36,369 nucleotides of DNA, taken from contig JBDHYF010000015.1 of the NCBI GenBank assembly GCA_039811185.1, forward strand, positions 1-36,369, given 5' to 3'. The notes below the pieces were generated by a model that was given only the letters and a program-made list of their open reading frames with translations, made no database searches and was not told the DNA's origin. A program made the translations under genes and the position numbers. Positions 1 through 6,508 of this stretch are shown here, in pieces. How positions within the stretch are numbered: position 1 is the first letter of the stretch; each line of letters begins with the position of its first letter. Origin of the DNA: JAEZDR01 sp039811185. Its GTDB lineage: Bacteria > Bacteroidota > Bacteroidia > Chitinophagales > Chitinophagaceae.

Positions 1-106
1 TATGATTTTCAAGATGGCGCATCAGCCGTTCTTCAACCGTTTTGCCGGTATAGCCGATGTAAAATGCATCAAGACTTACTGAATGTAAAATGTAAACAGT
101 GAACAT
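1..106 (-). CDS. GIY-YIG nuclease family protein, second copy, cut by the window edge
   Basis: This is the N-terminal 35 codons of a second copy of the small GIY-YIG gene found complete at 216-473, offset by 367 bp. The visible part contains the VYIL and FYIG halves of the GIY-YIG motif and the conserved Arg. Only four bases differ from the complete copy. Three are synonymous (TAC/TAT, CAT/CAC, TCA/TCG) and one changes Val to Ala, a pattern suggesting selection on the protein or recent gene conversion. ATG at 106-104 is chosen because it follows directly on the T-run of a terminator hairpin, exactly as in the complete copy. The rest of the gene lies outside the window, so whether it is intact cannot be judged. 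Confidence 0.8.
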   Translation of the reverse strand, partial: MFTVYILHSVSLDAFYIGYTGKTVEERLMRHLENH

Positions 107-130
107 AAAAAAAGCCACTCGTAAGTGGCT
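107..130 (-). terminator. Rho-independent terminator, duplicate of the tRNA-Arg terminator
   Basis: A 7-bp stem (AGCCACT/AGTGGCT at 113-119 and 124-130) with a 4-nt loop is followed on the minus strand by seven T residues. The T-run ends against the ATG of the partial GIY-YIG gene. It is identical to the hairpin at 474-497, so it is part of the duplicated 367-bp unit. Confidence 0.75.
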
Positions 131-138
131 CTCGGTTT

Positions 139-233
139 GTGACCTCGTCAGAGCTTGTCCCGACCAAAGGTCGGGAAGTCAAACCTGAAACCTTCCCGAC
201 CGGAGGTCGGGATGCCTATTCAGTTGAGCTACG
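139..233 (-). pseudogene. Degenerate tRNA-Arg copy carrying two palindromes
   Basis: Read on the minus strand, this stretch keeps the D-arm, variable region and T-arm of the tRNA-Arg at 507-580, and the acceptor 3' strand with its flank (140-152 matches 507-519). It lacks the 5' acceptor strand. The anticodon arm is replaced by the palindrome TCCCGACC-N3-GGTCGGGA at 194-212. A second copy of the palindrome at 158-176 splits the T-arm. It cannot make a tRNA because no anticodon loop is left. Its 5' part also encodes the last five residues and stop codon of the GIY-YIG gene at 216-473. Confidence 0.8.
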
Positions 234-473
234 TTTCACCAATTCTGAAATCCTTACTTTACTTCGCCATTTCTTCAACTGCTGCTCACGACTTATTGCA
301 GCAGCTTTCGTAGCGAACGGCTCGGTGTGACATATCTTCCAATCCTTTGCTTTCGCAGTATATCCTTTATGATTTTCAAGATGGCGCATCAGCCGTTCTT
401 CAACCGTTTTGCCGGTATAGCCGATGTAAAATGCATCAAGACTTGCCGAGTGTAAAATATAAACAGTGAACAT
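216..473 (-). CDS. GIY-YIG nuclease family protein nested between tRNA copies
   Basis: An 85-residue single-domain GIY-YIG protein of the free-standing UvrC-N-terminal-like type. The motif halves are VYIL (residues 4-7) and YIG (16-18). The catalytic-type Arg is in VEERL (Arg27) and the metal-binding Glu in SREQQ (Glu63), so the active site looks intact. ATG at 473 is preferred to an in-frame GTG at 485, because the ATG starts right after the T-run of the tRNA-Arg terminator and the GTG lies inside the hairpin stem. No ribosome binding site is visible. The last codons (Arg-Ser-Ser-Thr-Glu-stop, 233-216) are D-arm sequence of the next tRNA-like copy. Such proteins are usually annotated as endonucleases of unknown target. 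A homing-like role at tRNA genes is inference from the layout. Confidence 0.85.
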   Translation of the reverse strand: MFTVYILHSASLDAFYIGYTGKTVEERLMRHLENHKGYTAKAKDWKICHTEPFATKAAAISREQQLKKWRSKVRISELVKRSSTE

Positions 474-497
474 AAAAAAAGCCACTCGTAAGTGGCT
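474..497 (-). terminator. Rho-independent terminator of tRNA-Arg
   Basis: Stem AGCCACT/AGTGGCT (480-486 and 491-497), loop of 4, then seven T residues on the minus strand. It lies 9 nt beyond the tRNA-Arg 3' end. The T-run is followed at once by the ATG of the GIY-YIG gene, so that gene could only be transcribed by read-through of this terminator or from a start inside it. Confidence 0.85.
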
Positions 498-506
498 CTC
501 GGTTTG

Positions 507-580
507 TGACCTCGTCAGGATTCAAACCTGAAACCTTCTGATCCGTAGTCAGATGCTCTATTCAGTTGAGCTACGAGGCC
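507..580 (-). tRNA. tRNA-Arg (anticodon ACG)
   Basis: A complete cloverleaf can be drawn. The acceptor stem GGCCTCG/CGAGGTC has one G-U pair and discriminator A. The D-arm contains GCTCAACTGAATAGAGC. The anticodon arm at 537-553 is TCTGA-CTACGGA-TCAGA with anticodon ACG (544-546). The T-arm holds the invariant GGTTTGAATCC. The 3' CCA is not encoded. It is the only intact unit of an array of tRNA-like repeats and is fourth from the array promoter at 843-873. It decodes CGN arginine codons after A34 to inosine editing. Confidence 0.93.
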
Positions 581-598
581 TGTTATTCAAAAATCTTT

Positions 599-663
599 CC
601 GAGCCAAACCTGAAACCTTCCCGACCAAAGGTCGGGATGCCTATTCAGTTGAGCTACGAGGCC
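599..663 (-). pseudogene. tRNA-Arg-like unit with perfect palindrome (third from promoter)
   Basis: The acceptor 5' strand GGCCTCG and D-arm match the real tRNA, apart from a one-base loss after the D-arm. At 619-637 the 17-nt anticodon arm is swapped for the 19-nt palindrome TCCCGACC-AAA-GGTCGGGA (8-bp stem, given in plus-strand sense). The flanking CA and AGG are conserved. The unit ends in the T-arm. Confidence 0.8.
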
Positions 664-681
664 TGTTATTCAAAAATCTTT

Positions 682-747
682 CCGAGCCAAACCTGAAACC
701 TTCCCGACCAAAGGGCGGGATGCTCTATTCAGTTGAGCTACGAGGCC
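682..747 (-). pseudogene. tRNA-Arg-like unit (second from promoter)
   Basis: Same structure as the unit at 599-663. The acceptor 5' strand and D-arm are intact. The anticodon arm is replaced at 702-720 by a palindrome with one mismatched position (GGGC instead of GGTC in the second arm), and the T-arm is truncated. Confidence 0.8.
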
Positions 748-765
748 TGTTATTCAAAAATCTTT

Positions 766-828
766 CCGAGCCAAACCTGAAACCTTCCCGACCAGAGGGC
801 GGGATGCTCTATTCAGTTGAGCTACCCG
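766..828 (-). pseudogene. tRNA-Arg-like unit (first after promoter)
   Basis: The first unit after the promoter. Its D-arm matches tRNA-Arg but the acceptor 5' strand is replaced by unrelated sequence (ACCGG). The palindrome at 786-804 has the loop AGA and the same GGGC mismatch as the next unit. The T-arm is truncated as in the other units. Confidence 0.75.
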
Positions 829-842
829 GTTGATTAGGGCTG

Positions 843-873
843 CAAATATATAGAGCTATTCCTATCCCGCAAA
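843..873 (-). promoter_or_regulatory. Promoter of the tRNA-Arg array
   Basis: On the minus strand TTTG (873-870) is followed after exactly 19 nt by TATATTTG (850-843). This is a full match to the Bacteroidota primary sigma consensus TTTG-N19-TAnnTTTG. Transcription should start near 836-838, just before the first tRNA-like unit, so the intact tRNA would be cut out of a longer precursor. Confidence 0.8.
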
Positions 874-887
874 AAAGAATTTATTTT

Positions 888-2477
888 TTATTGCTTATTT
901 ATCTCACTCGTGTAATGAAATTCAATATCGGGATTGTTATTAATTTCTGTATTCAAAAACCATTCGCTTTGTGCCAGATACACCAGGTTTTCATCTTTAT
1001 CTGCTGCAATATTCGCTTGTTTGAATTTAATAAAATCGTCCAGCTTCTGTTTGTTGCCCGATGTAATCCAGCAAGCTTTGAAGAAGGGTAAAGAGCGGAA
1101 CTCGCAGGCTGCTCCGTATTCGTGTAACAGTCGGTATTGTATTACTTCAAACTGTAACTCACCCACACAGCCTATAATTTTTTTGTTGCCTCCAAACTGG
1201 GTAAACAACTGAGCCACGCCTTCATCCGTAAGCTGACGAATCCCTTTCTCCAGCTGTTTTGTTTTCATGGGATCTTTATTCACCAGCTCTTTAAATATTT
1301 CCGGCGAAAACGATGGTATGCCGGTAAAATAGAAATCTTCACCCTCGGTTAAAGTATCGCCAATCTTAAAATTTCCTGTGTCGAACAATCCCACTACATC
1401 GCCGGAATACGCATCTTCAATTATGTCTTTACTTCTCGCCATAAACGAATAAGGATTGCTGAACCGGATATCCTTATCCATCCTAACATGATGATAATAT
1501 TTGTTCCGCTCAAATTTGCCGCTACAAACACGCAAAAACGCAATCCGGTCGCGGTGCTTTGGATCGAGATTCGCATGAATTTTAAAAATGAATCCGCTCA
1601 TCTTGTCTTCTTTAGCCAACACTTCTCTAACTGTCGTTTGCCGTGGTTGCGGCTCGGGGGCAATCTGAATAAAAGTGTCGAGCATTTCCTGCACACCGAA
1701 GTTGTTGATAGCGCTTCCAAAAAATGCCGGAGCCACTTTAGCTGAAAGGTAGTCGTCAACATGCAACTGTCCGTGCACGCCCTGCACCAGTTCCGCATCT
1801 TCTCTTAAAATTGCAGCATCTTTAGCGCCGAGTTTCTGCTCCACTACAACATCATTCAAATCGTTTATTCTAATTACATCCTCATCGGCTTTTGTGTTCG
1901 GCGTGAATAGAACCAGGGAGTTCTCATGCAAATTAAAAACACCCTTAAAATCTTTTCCGCTGTTGATGGGCCAGGTCATGGGATGAAGTGAAATTTTCAG
2001 CTCTTTTTCGATTTCTTCAATTAAATCGAACCGATTTTTACCGTCCCTGTCCATTTTATTGATAAAAACGATTACGGGTGTGTCGCGCATGCGACAAACT
2101 TCCATCAGGCGACGGGTTTGTTCTTCCACTCCATTCACGCTGTCCACCACCAGAATCACACTGTCAACAGCAGTGAGCGTTCGGAACGTATCTTCCGCAA
2201 AATCTTTGTGACCGGGTGTATCGAGCAGGTTGATCAGATGGTTTTTATACTCAAAACTCATCACCGATGTGGCAACAGAAATACCTCTCTGCTTTTCTAT
2301 TTCCATAAAATCGGAGGTAGCATGTTTTTTTATCTTATTGCTTTTTACGGCGCCCGCAGTTTGAATGGCGCCGCCAAACAAAAGAAATTTTTCTGTAAGG
2401 GTTGTTTTCCCCGCATCCGGGTGCGATATAATAGCAAATGTTTTCCTACGGTCTATTTCCTTTGCGTACTTACTCAT
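888..2477 (-). CDS. prfC: Peptide chain release factor 3 (RF3)
   Basis: A 529-residue translational GTPase that removes RF1/RF2 from the ribosome after peptide release, the normal length for RF3. The GTPase motifs stand at the N-terminus: SHPDAGKT (P-loop, about residue 18), a switch with QRGIS, DTPGHKDF (G3, about 86) and NKMD (G4, about 140). EF-Tu-like domain 2 and the RF3 C-terminal domain follow (GGNKKIIGCVGELQFEV). The GDHTR-type EF-G signature is absent, which separates it from EF-G. It is monocistronic, with its own TAnnTTTG box. The RF1 gene is also in the window at 17451, not adjacent. Confidence 0.97.
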   Translation of the reverse strand: MSKYAKEIDRRKTFAIISHPDAGKTTLTEKFLLFGGAIQTAGAVKSNKIKKHATSDFMEIEKQRGISVATSVMSFEYKNHLINLLDTPGHKDFAEDTFRTLTAVDSVILVVDSVNGVEEQTRRLMEVCRMRDTPVIVFINKMDRDGKNRFDLIEEIEKELKISLHPMTWPINSGKDFKGVFNLHENSLVLFTPNTKADEDVIRINDLNDVVVEQKLGAKDAAILREDAELVQGVHGQLHVDDYLSAKVAPAFFGSAINNFGVQEMLDTFIQIAPEPQPRQTTVREVLAKEDKMSGFIFKIHANLDPKHRDRIAFLRVCSGKFERNKYYHHVRMDKDIRFSNPYSFMARSKDIIEDAYSGDVVGLFDTGNFKIGDTLTEGEDFYFTGIPSFSPEIFKELVNKDPMKTKQLEKGIRQLTDEGVAQLFTQFGGNKKIIGCVGELQFEVIQYRLLHEYGAACEFRSLPFFKACWITSGNKQKLDDFIKFKQANIAADKDENLVYLAQSEWFLNTEINNNPDIEFHYTSEINKQ

Positions 2478-2497
2478 AACAAAAATTAGAAAGGGCG

Positions 2498-2505
2498 CAA
2501 AGGTA
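2498..2505 (-). promoter_or_regulatory. -7 box of the prfC promoter
   Basis: TACCTTTG on the minus strand, 20 bp upstream of the prfC ATG, matches TAnnTTTG in full. A clear -33 element at normal spacing was not found. Confidence 0.6.
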
Positions 2506-2570
2506 ATTGTTTGTATCCGACGGCCGGTCGCAACTGTTGTAAAATTATGTTGGATGATGCATCAAAGCCG

Positions 2571-2608
2571 CATCACTCAATCATTAGTTTTTGGGTTTCG
2601 GAATTGCC
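2571..2608. repeat. 38-bp direct repeat, copy at the 3' end of the T9SS gene
   Basis: Identical to 4048-4085. On the minus strand it spells the end of a T9SS sorting domain (GNSETQKLMIE-stop) in one frame and finishes with TGATG. In the gene at 2584-4050 this frame is not used: the gene reads it one frame off and stops early. Confidence 0.85.
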
Positions 2609-4050
2609 GGAAGCAGTGGTACCTTAATCAGATACAGACCGCTTACCAGTCTGCCTGTACTTAAATTAACCACATTATCGATTCCATTATAAACCGTTTG
2701 CGCTACCGTTCTCCCGAACAAATCCATAATCCGTATTTCCTTAATAGCCTTAAACAATACCGTAACCGACGTGCGCGCAGGATTGGGGTAAACGCTTAAT
2801 ATTTCCCTGCTGCCGCTCACCTCCACCTTTAGCGTTTTGCTGTAAGTTTTGCTGCCGTCTTTATCCTCGCTTTCGATGCGATAGAACGATTTGCCGCGCA
2901 ATGGATTTTCATCCACATACTCATACTCGTTATAGCTGCTGTTTTTTGCCGGTTGCCGCCCCACGCTATAAAAATTGACGCCGTCGGAGCTGCGCTGAAT
3001 GTTGTGGTGAGATACATTGATTTCCGTTGCCGTAACCCATCTGTTTATCACGCGCTGGCTTGCAGTTAGCGTAAGGTTATACGACAGAAACTTTAAGGGC
3101 AGCACACCCACATTTACAAAAACCGTATCGCGGCTGTATTGGCCGCAAACCGATTGCTCCAGCACATAAAAACTGCTGACAACAGGCTTTATATAAAAAC
3201 CCGGAACGCCCGTAGCCATTACCGAGCCGCTGCTGCTGTACCATACAGTATTGGTTAAGCCCGTTGTGTAGCTGCCGATGTATAGGCTGTCGCCCAGAAG
3301 AATGCTCGTATCTCTGCCGGCATCGGCGGGCAGCGGAAAGCTGTCCAGCGCATAAACCGCCACATCATCGGCAAAGTAGAGGGCGCCAAAATGGCTGCCT
3401 CCGGGATAATAAACCAAATAATTGGTTTCGGCATCGGTTTTAAAATTTCCCAGCGTTAAGTATTGCTCGCCGCCGACGGCGGTAAAAACACCGCTCACTT
3501 TTACCCAGTTTACCGTATCAGTGATGATGTTGCCTGCATTCATGATCTGCGGACTGGCAGGGATGATGAGTTTGTATTTTGCCGTATCGGCATATATGGG
3601 TGCGGCGGTAAGCAACATGCTCTGGTTATTGCATCCCAGATTGCATCCATTGGCGAGGCTTACATAATACTCTCCATAATAGCATTTTCCCGCCCGCAGG
3701 CTGTCATTCAACTTCACCTGGAAATAATTCCGGACATCGTTGCCGCTCCTGTAATACATACCGATATATCCTACTCCCGAGCGGGCCGGCTGATAGCCGG
3801 GGCCGACCGCAGTGGCAGCAAAAGGAACGTTAAGCGTGGGCGAACAGGCATTCCAATAGCCCCCTCCCCTTTTGTCGGGCTTATACCAATACTGAGGAGA
3901 TGACTGTTTTCCTTGCGGCAACGAAGCGTTAGAGGGACAGGTTAGGTATTGTTCCAGGTCCCCATTCGGGACAAGGTTGGGTTGGGCAGCGCCTTTCAAA
4001 TTCATCAACACCAACAGGCAGACAAATGGTAGAATCTTTATCTTTCTCAT
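2584..4050 (-). CDS. Secreted T9SS-substrate-like protein with shifted C-terminus
   Basis: 488 residues. A signal peptide of about 22 residues ends in GAAQ. A domain opening with LVPNGDLEQYLTCP follows (about 24-235), typical of Bacteroidota secreted proteins with a carbohydrate-binding-like fold. Next come an Ig-like segment (about 245-315) and a T9SS type A sorting domain (YPNPARTSVTV, GLYLIKV). The sorting domain should end in a Lys-rich tail such as TQKLMIE, but the frame slips after LIKV and ends PKPKN. One extra base near 2611-2623 would restore GNSETQKLMIE with a stop at 2573. ATG at 4050 is chosen over an in-frame GTG three bases upstream. Function unknown. The missing tail could impair secretion or be a sequencing error. 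Confidence 0.8.
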   Translation of the reverse strand: MRKIKILPFVCLLVLMNLKGAAQPNLVPNGDLEQYLTCPSNASLPQGKQSSPQYWYKPDKRGGGYWNACSPTLNVPFAATAVGPGYQPARSGVGYIGMYYRSGNDVRNYFQVKLNDSLRAGKCYYGEYYVSLANGCNLGCNNQSMLLTAAPIYADTAKYKLIIPASPQIMNAGNIITDTVNWVKVSGVFTAVGGEQYLTLGNFKTDAETNYLVYYPGGSHFGALYFADDVAVYALDSFPLPADAGRDTSILLGDSLYIGSYTTGLTNTVWYSSSGSVMATGVPGFYIKPVVSSFYVLEQSVCGQYSRDTVFVNVGVLPLKFLSYNLTLTASQRVINRWVTATEINVSHHNIQRSSDGVNFYSVGRQPAKNSSYNEYEYVDENPLRGKSFYRIESEDKDGSKTYSKTLKVEVSGSREILSVYPNPARTSVTVLFKAIKEIRIMDLFGRTVAQTVYNGIDNVVNLSTGRLVSGLYLIKVPLLPAIPKPKN

Positions 4051-4085
4051 CACTCAATCATTAGTTTTTGGGTTTCGGAATTGCC
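4048..4085. repeat. 38-bp direct repeat, copy at the start codon of the T9SS gene
   Basis: A second copy of the repeat at 2571-2608, 1477 bp away. On the minus strand it encodes GNSETQKLMIE and a TGA that overlaps the ATG of the following gene as TGATG. It looks like the last codons of a lost upstream T9SS gene that was translationally coupled to this one. Confidence 0.85.
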
Positions 4086-4178
4086 TCTACCGCTCTTCAT
4101 ATACCCAATCCTAGTTTGAAATTAAAACATTTCCCGCCCACTAAATCTATTTAATTATGTCTTTCGTAGTTTTACCGC

Positions 4179-4610
4179 ATGGGGATAGCAGAAAAATTAT
4201 TTAAGCTAAAGAACGAGAAAGCCGCTGCCAACTTAAAAGCCGGTGAAGAATATTTACAACAAAACAGGATGCGTGCTGGTGTTAGGGAAACAGAAAGCGG
4301 ACTGCAGTACGAAATTTTGCAAGAAGGAAATGGAGCACGGCCATCCGCAACAAGTACCGTTACCTGCCATTACCACGGAACATTGATTGATGGGACGGTT
4401 TTCGACAGTTCCGTTAACAGAGGCACGCCCGCAAGCTTTCCTTTAAACCGCGTTATCAGCGGCTGGACAGAAGCACTGCAACGAATGCCCGTAGGAAGCA
4501 AATGGCGTTTAGTTCTCCCTCCGCATCTTGCATACGGCCACCGGCAAACCGGCTCCATTACCGCTAACAGCACACTTATATTCGAGGTGGAATTGCTGGG
4601 TTTCCGATAA
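4179..4610 (+). CDS. FKBP-type peptidyl-prolyl cis-trans isomerase
   Basis: 143 residues. A short helical N-terminal segment (1-35) precedes one FKBP domain (about 38-142). Recognisable landmarks are VTCHYHGTLIDGTVFDSS, the pocket VISGWTEAL with its Trp, LPPHLAYG with the pocket Tyr, and the closing LIFEVELLGF. There is no signal peptide or lipobox, so it should act in the cytoplasm, unlike the many periplasmic FKBP lipoproteins of this phylum. The usual IPPNA segment reads ITANS. It stands alone on the plus strand, and its stop codon touches the stop of the convergent ABC-F gene with no bases between. Confidence 0.93.
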   Translation: MGIAEKLFKLKNEKAAANLKAGEEYLQQNRMRAGVRETESGLQYEILQEGNGARPSATSTVTCHYHGTLIDGTVFDSSVNRGTPASFPLNRVISGWTEALQRMPVGSKWRLVLPPHLAYGHRQTGSITANSTLIFEVELLGFR

Positions 4611-6482
4611 TTAATTTCCTGCTAACTCCGCAAGTTCCAGCCAACGCATTTCTTTTTCTTCGAGCAGCGCAGCAATCGCTGTCAACCGGTTGCTGATCTC
4701 CTCAATTTCCGAATAATCACGGTTACCGTCAGAAAGTTTTTCGGCCAGATGTTTTTTCTCATCTTCAAGCCGTTGAAGCTCTTGTTCAAGCATCTCAAAT
4801 TCGCGCTTCTCCTTATAGCTCATTTTTTTTACTGCACTGCTTTTTACCTGCGGCTCTGTAACAGCCTGTGGCTTTGCCTCTTCCTTTACCGGTTCTTTCT
4901 CACTTGCCCTGTATTGCGAATAGTTGCCCGGGAAATCTTTAATTACGCCCGCCCCTTCAAAAACAAATAAATGATCCACCAGCTTATCCATAAAATATCG
5001 GTCGTGCGAAACAATCAGCACGCACCCCTGATAATCGGCCAAAAAATTTTCCAATACGCCTAGCGTGGGCAAATCCAAATCGTTTGTTGGCTCATCCAGA
5101 ATTAGAAAATTAGGATTACGAAACAAAACGGTCAGCAGTTGCAAGCGCTTTTTTTCGCCTCCGCTCAATGCTGAAAGATAGGTATGCTGCTTTTCGGGCG
5201 GAAACAAGAAAAGCTCTAAAAACTGTGCAGCGCTAAGGCTTCCGCCTTTTGCCAACGGAAAACTTTCCGCAAAGGTTTTCACGTACTCAATCACCCGCAA
5301 GTCTTCTTTCACTGCCAACCCACTCTGCGAAAAATTGCCGAACACAACAGTATCGCCAATATTGATTTTTCCACTGTCGGCTGCTTCCAGCCCCTGAAGA
5401 ATGTTTAAAAAAGTAGATTTTCCTACACCATTTTTCCCGATTACCCCAACCCTCTCCCCTTTGCTGAAAGTATAATCGAAGCCACTTAAAATTTTCTTGC
5501 CGCCATAACTCTTGTACACTTTTTTCATCTCCACAATCTTCCCTCCAAGGCGGCTCATCTTCATTTGTAACTGAAGGTTGGCATCTTCAATTTTTTGTTT
5601 GGCTTTTTCTTCTACCTCATAAAAATTATCAATGCGCGATTTGCTTTTTGTGGTACGTGCACGCGGCTGCTTACGCATCCATTCCAGCTCTTTTCTAAAC
5701 AGGTTTTTCGCTTTATCGATACTTGCCGCCTCGCTTTCTATTCGTGCTGCCTTTTTTGAAAGATAGTTTTCGTAGTTACCCTTGTAAGTGTACATCGTAC
5801 TTCTTTCCATTTCCCATATCTCGGTTGAAACCGCATCGAGGAAATAGCGATCGTGCGTTACGAGCAACAAGGTGATGTGCTGCTGACTTAAATAATGTTC
5901 CAGCCATTCAATCATCGATACATCCAGATGGTTGGTTGGCTCATCCATAATCAACAGTACATGTTTGTGTTCAAATCCAATGTCAATCAGTGTTCTGGCC
6001 AGGGCTACGCGTTTTCTTTCGCCACCGCTTAATACAGAAACCGGCTTATTTAAATCATGCACATTCAGCCTTCCAAAAATTTGTTTCACTTCCGCCTCAA
6101 ACTGCCACCCACCAAAATCATCCATGAGGGCAATGGCTTCGGTAATAGCATGTTCATTCCCGGATTCGACCGCCGATTCATAATTCTTAATGGCCGTAAT
6201 AACAGGATTGTTAGCAAGAAAGATATTTTCGACCACGGTTTTCGATTCATCGAACCGGGGATTTTGATCGAAGAGCGCCACCGTTACTTCTTTATGAATC
6301 CATAGCTTTCCTTCGTCGGCAGTTTCTTTTCCTGCGAGTATCTTTAGTAAGGTAGATTTCCCTGTTCCATTGCGGGCAATCAGCGCAATTTTATCACCCT
6401 CACGAATATTAAATGAAATGTTGTTAAACAGCGGCTGAATGCCGTAAGCCTTGGTTAAACCTTCGGCAGAAACATAATGCAT
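4611..6482 (-). CDS. uup: ABC-F family ATPase, Uup-like
   Basis: 623 residues with two ABC domains and no membrane segments. Domain 1 (about 1-250) has Walker A ARNGTGKST, signature LSGGERKR and Walker B LLIMDEPTNHLD. Domain 2 (about 320-530) has GKNGVGKST, LSGGEKKR and LILDEPTNDLD. A linker rich in basic residues (KQPRARTTKSKSR) lies between them. A charged C-terminal coiled coil (about 545-620) is typical of Uup rather than EttA. ABC-F proteins act on the ribosome, and Uup has also been tied to DNA/ribosome assembly phenotypes. The LytTR gene lies 26 bp upstream on the same strand, so cotranscription is likely. The symbol is by resemblance. Confidence 0.9.
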   Translation of the reverse strand: MHYVSAEGLTKAYGIQPLFNNISFNIREGDKIALIARNGTGKSTLLKILAGKETADEGKLWIHKEVTVALFDQNPRFDESKTVVENIFLANNPVITAIKNYESAVESGNEHAITEAIALMDDFGGWQFEAEVKQIFGRLNVHDLNKPVSVLSGGERKRVALARTLIDIGFEHKHVLLIMDEPTNHLDVSMIEWLEHYLSQQHITLLLVTHDRYFLDAVSTEIWEMERSTMYTYKGNYENYLSKKAARIESEAASIDKAKNLFRKELEWMRKQPRARTTKSKSRIDNFYEVEEKAKQKIEDANLQLQMKMSRLGGKIVEMKKVYKSYGGKKILSGFDYTFSKGERVGVIGKNGVGKSTFLNILQGLEAADSGKINIGDTVVFGNFSQSGLAVKEDLRVIEYVKTFAESFPLAKGGSLSAAQFLELFLFPPEKQHTYLSALSGGEKKRLQLLTVLFRNPNFLILDEPTNDLDLPTLGVLENFLADYQGCVLIVSHDRYFMDKLVDHLFVFEGAGVIKDFPGNYSQYRASEKEPVKEEAKPQAVTEPQVKSSAVKKMSYKEKREFEMLEQELQRLEDEKKHLAEKLSDGNRDYSEIEEISNRLTAIAALLEEKEMRWLELAELAGN

Positions 6483-6508
6483 GCTGCAAAGAAACGCAAG
6501 CTTTTGTA

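Larger units (their letters stand above)
581..828 (-). repeat. Tandem array of three tRNA-Arg-derived repeat units
   Basis: Three units of 83-84 bp lie upstream of tRNA-Arg on its strand. Each consists of the tRNA 5' half, a palindrome in place of the anticodon arm, the start of the T-arm, and an 18-nt spacer with AAAGATTTTTGAATAACA. The spacer is the same in all units and also precedes the real tRNA. The T-arm 3' side and acceptor 3' strand are missing in each unit. The period and near identity suggest tandem duplication after the palindrome had replaced the anticodon arm. Confidence 0.85.

Noticed and set aside
139..330. Plus-strand open frame of 63 codons
   Set aside because: It is composed of the tRNA-like copy and the antisense of the GIY-YIG gene, with no independent support.
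581..828. Regular 83-84 bp repeats that could suggest a CRISPR array
   Set aside because: The spacers are identical, the repeat is tRNA-derived, and no cas gene is near.
3463..3903. Plus-strand open frame of 146 codons
   Set aside because: Antisense to the T9SS protein gene, whose frame has signal peptide and domain structure. The antisense product has no recognisable features.
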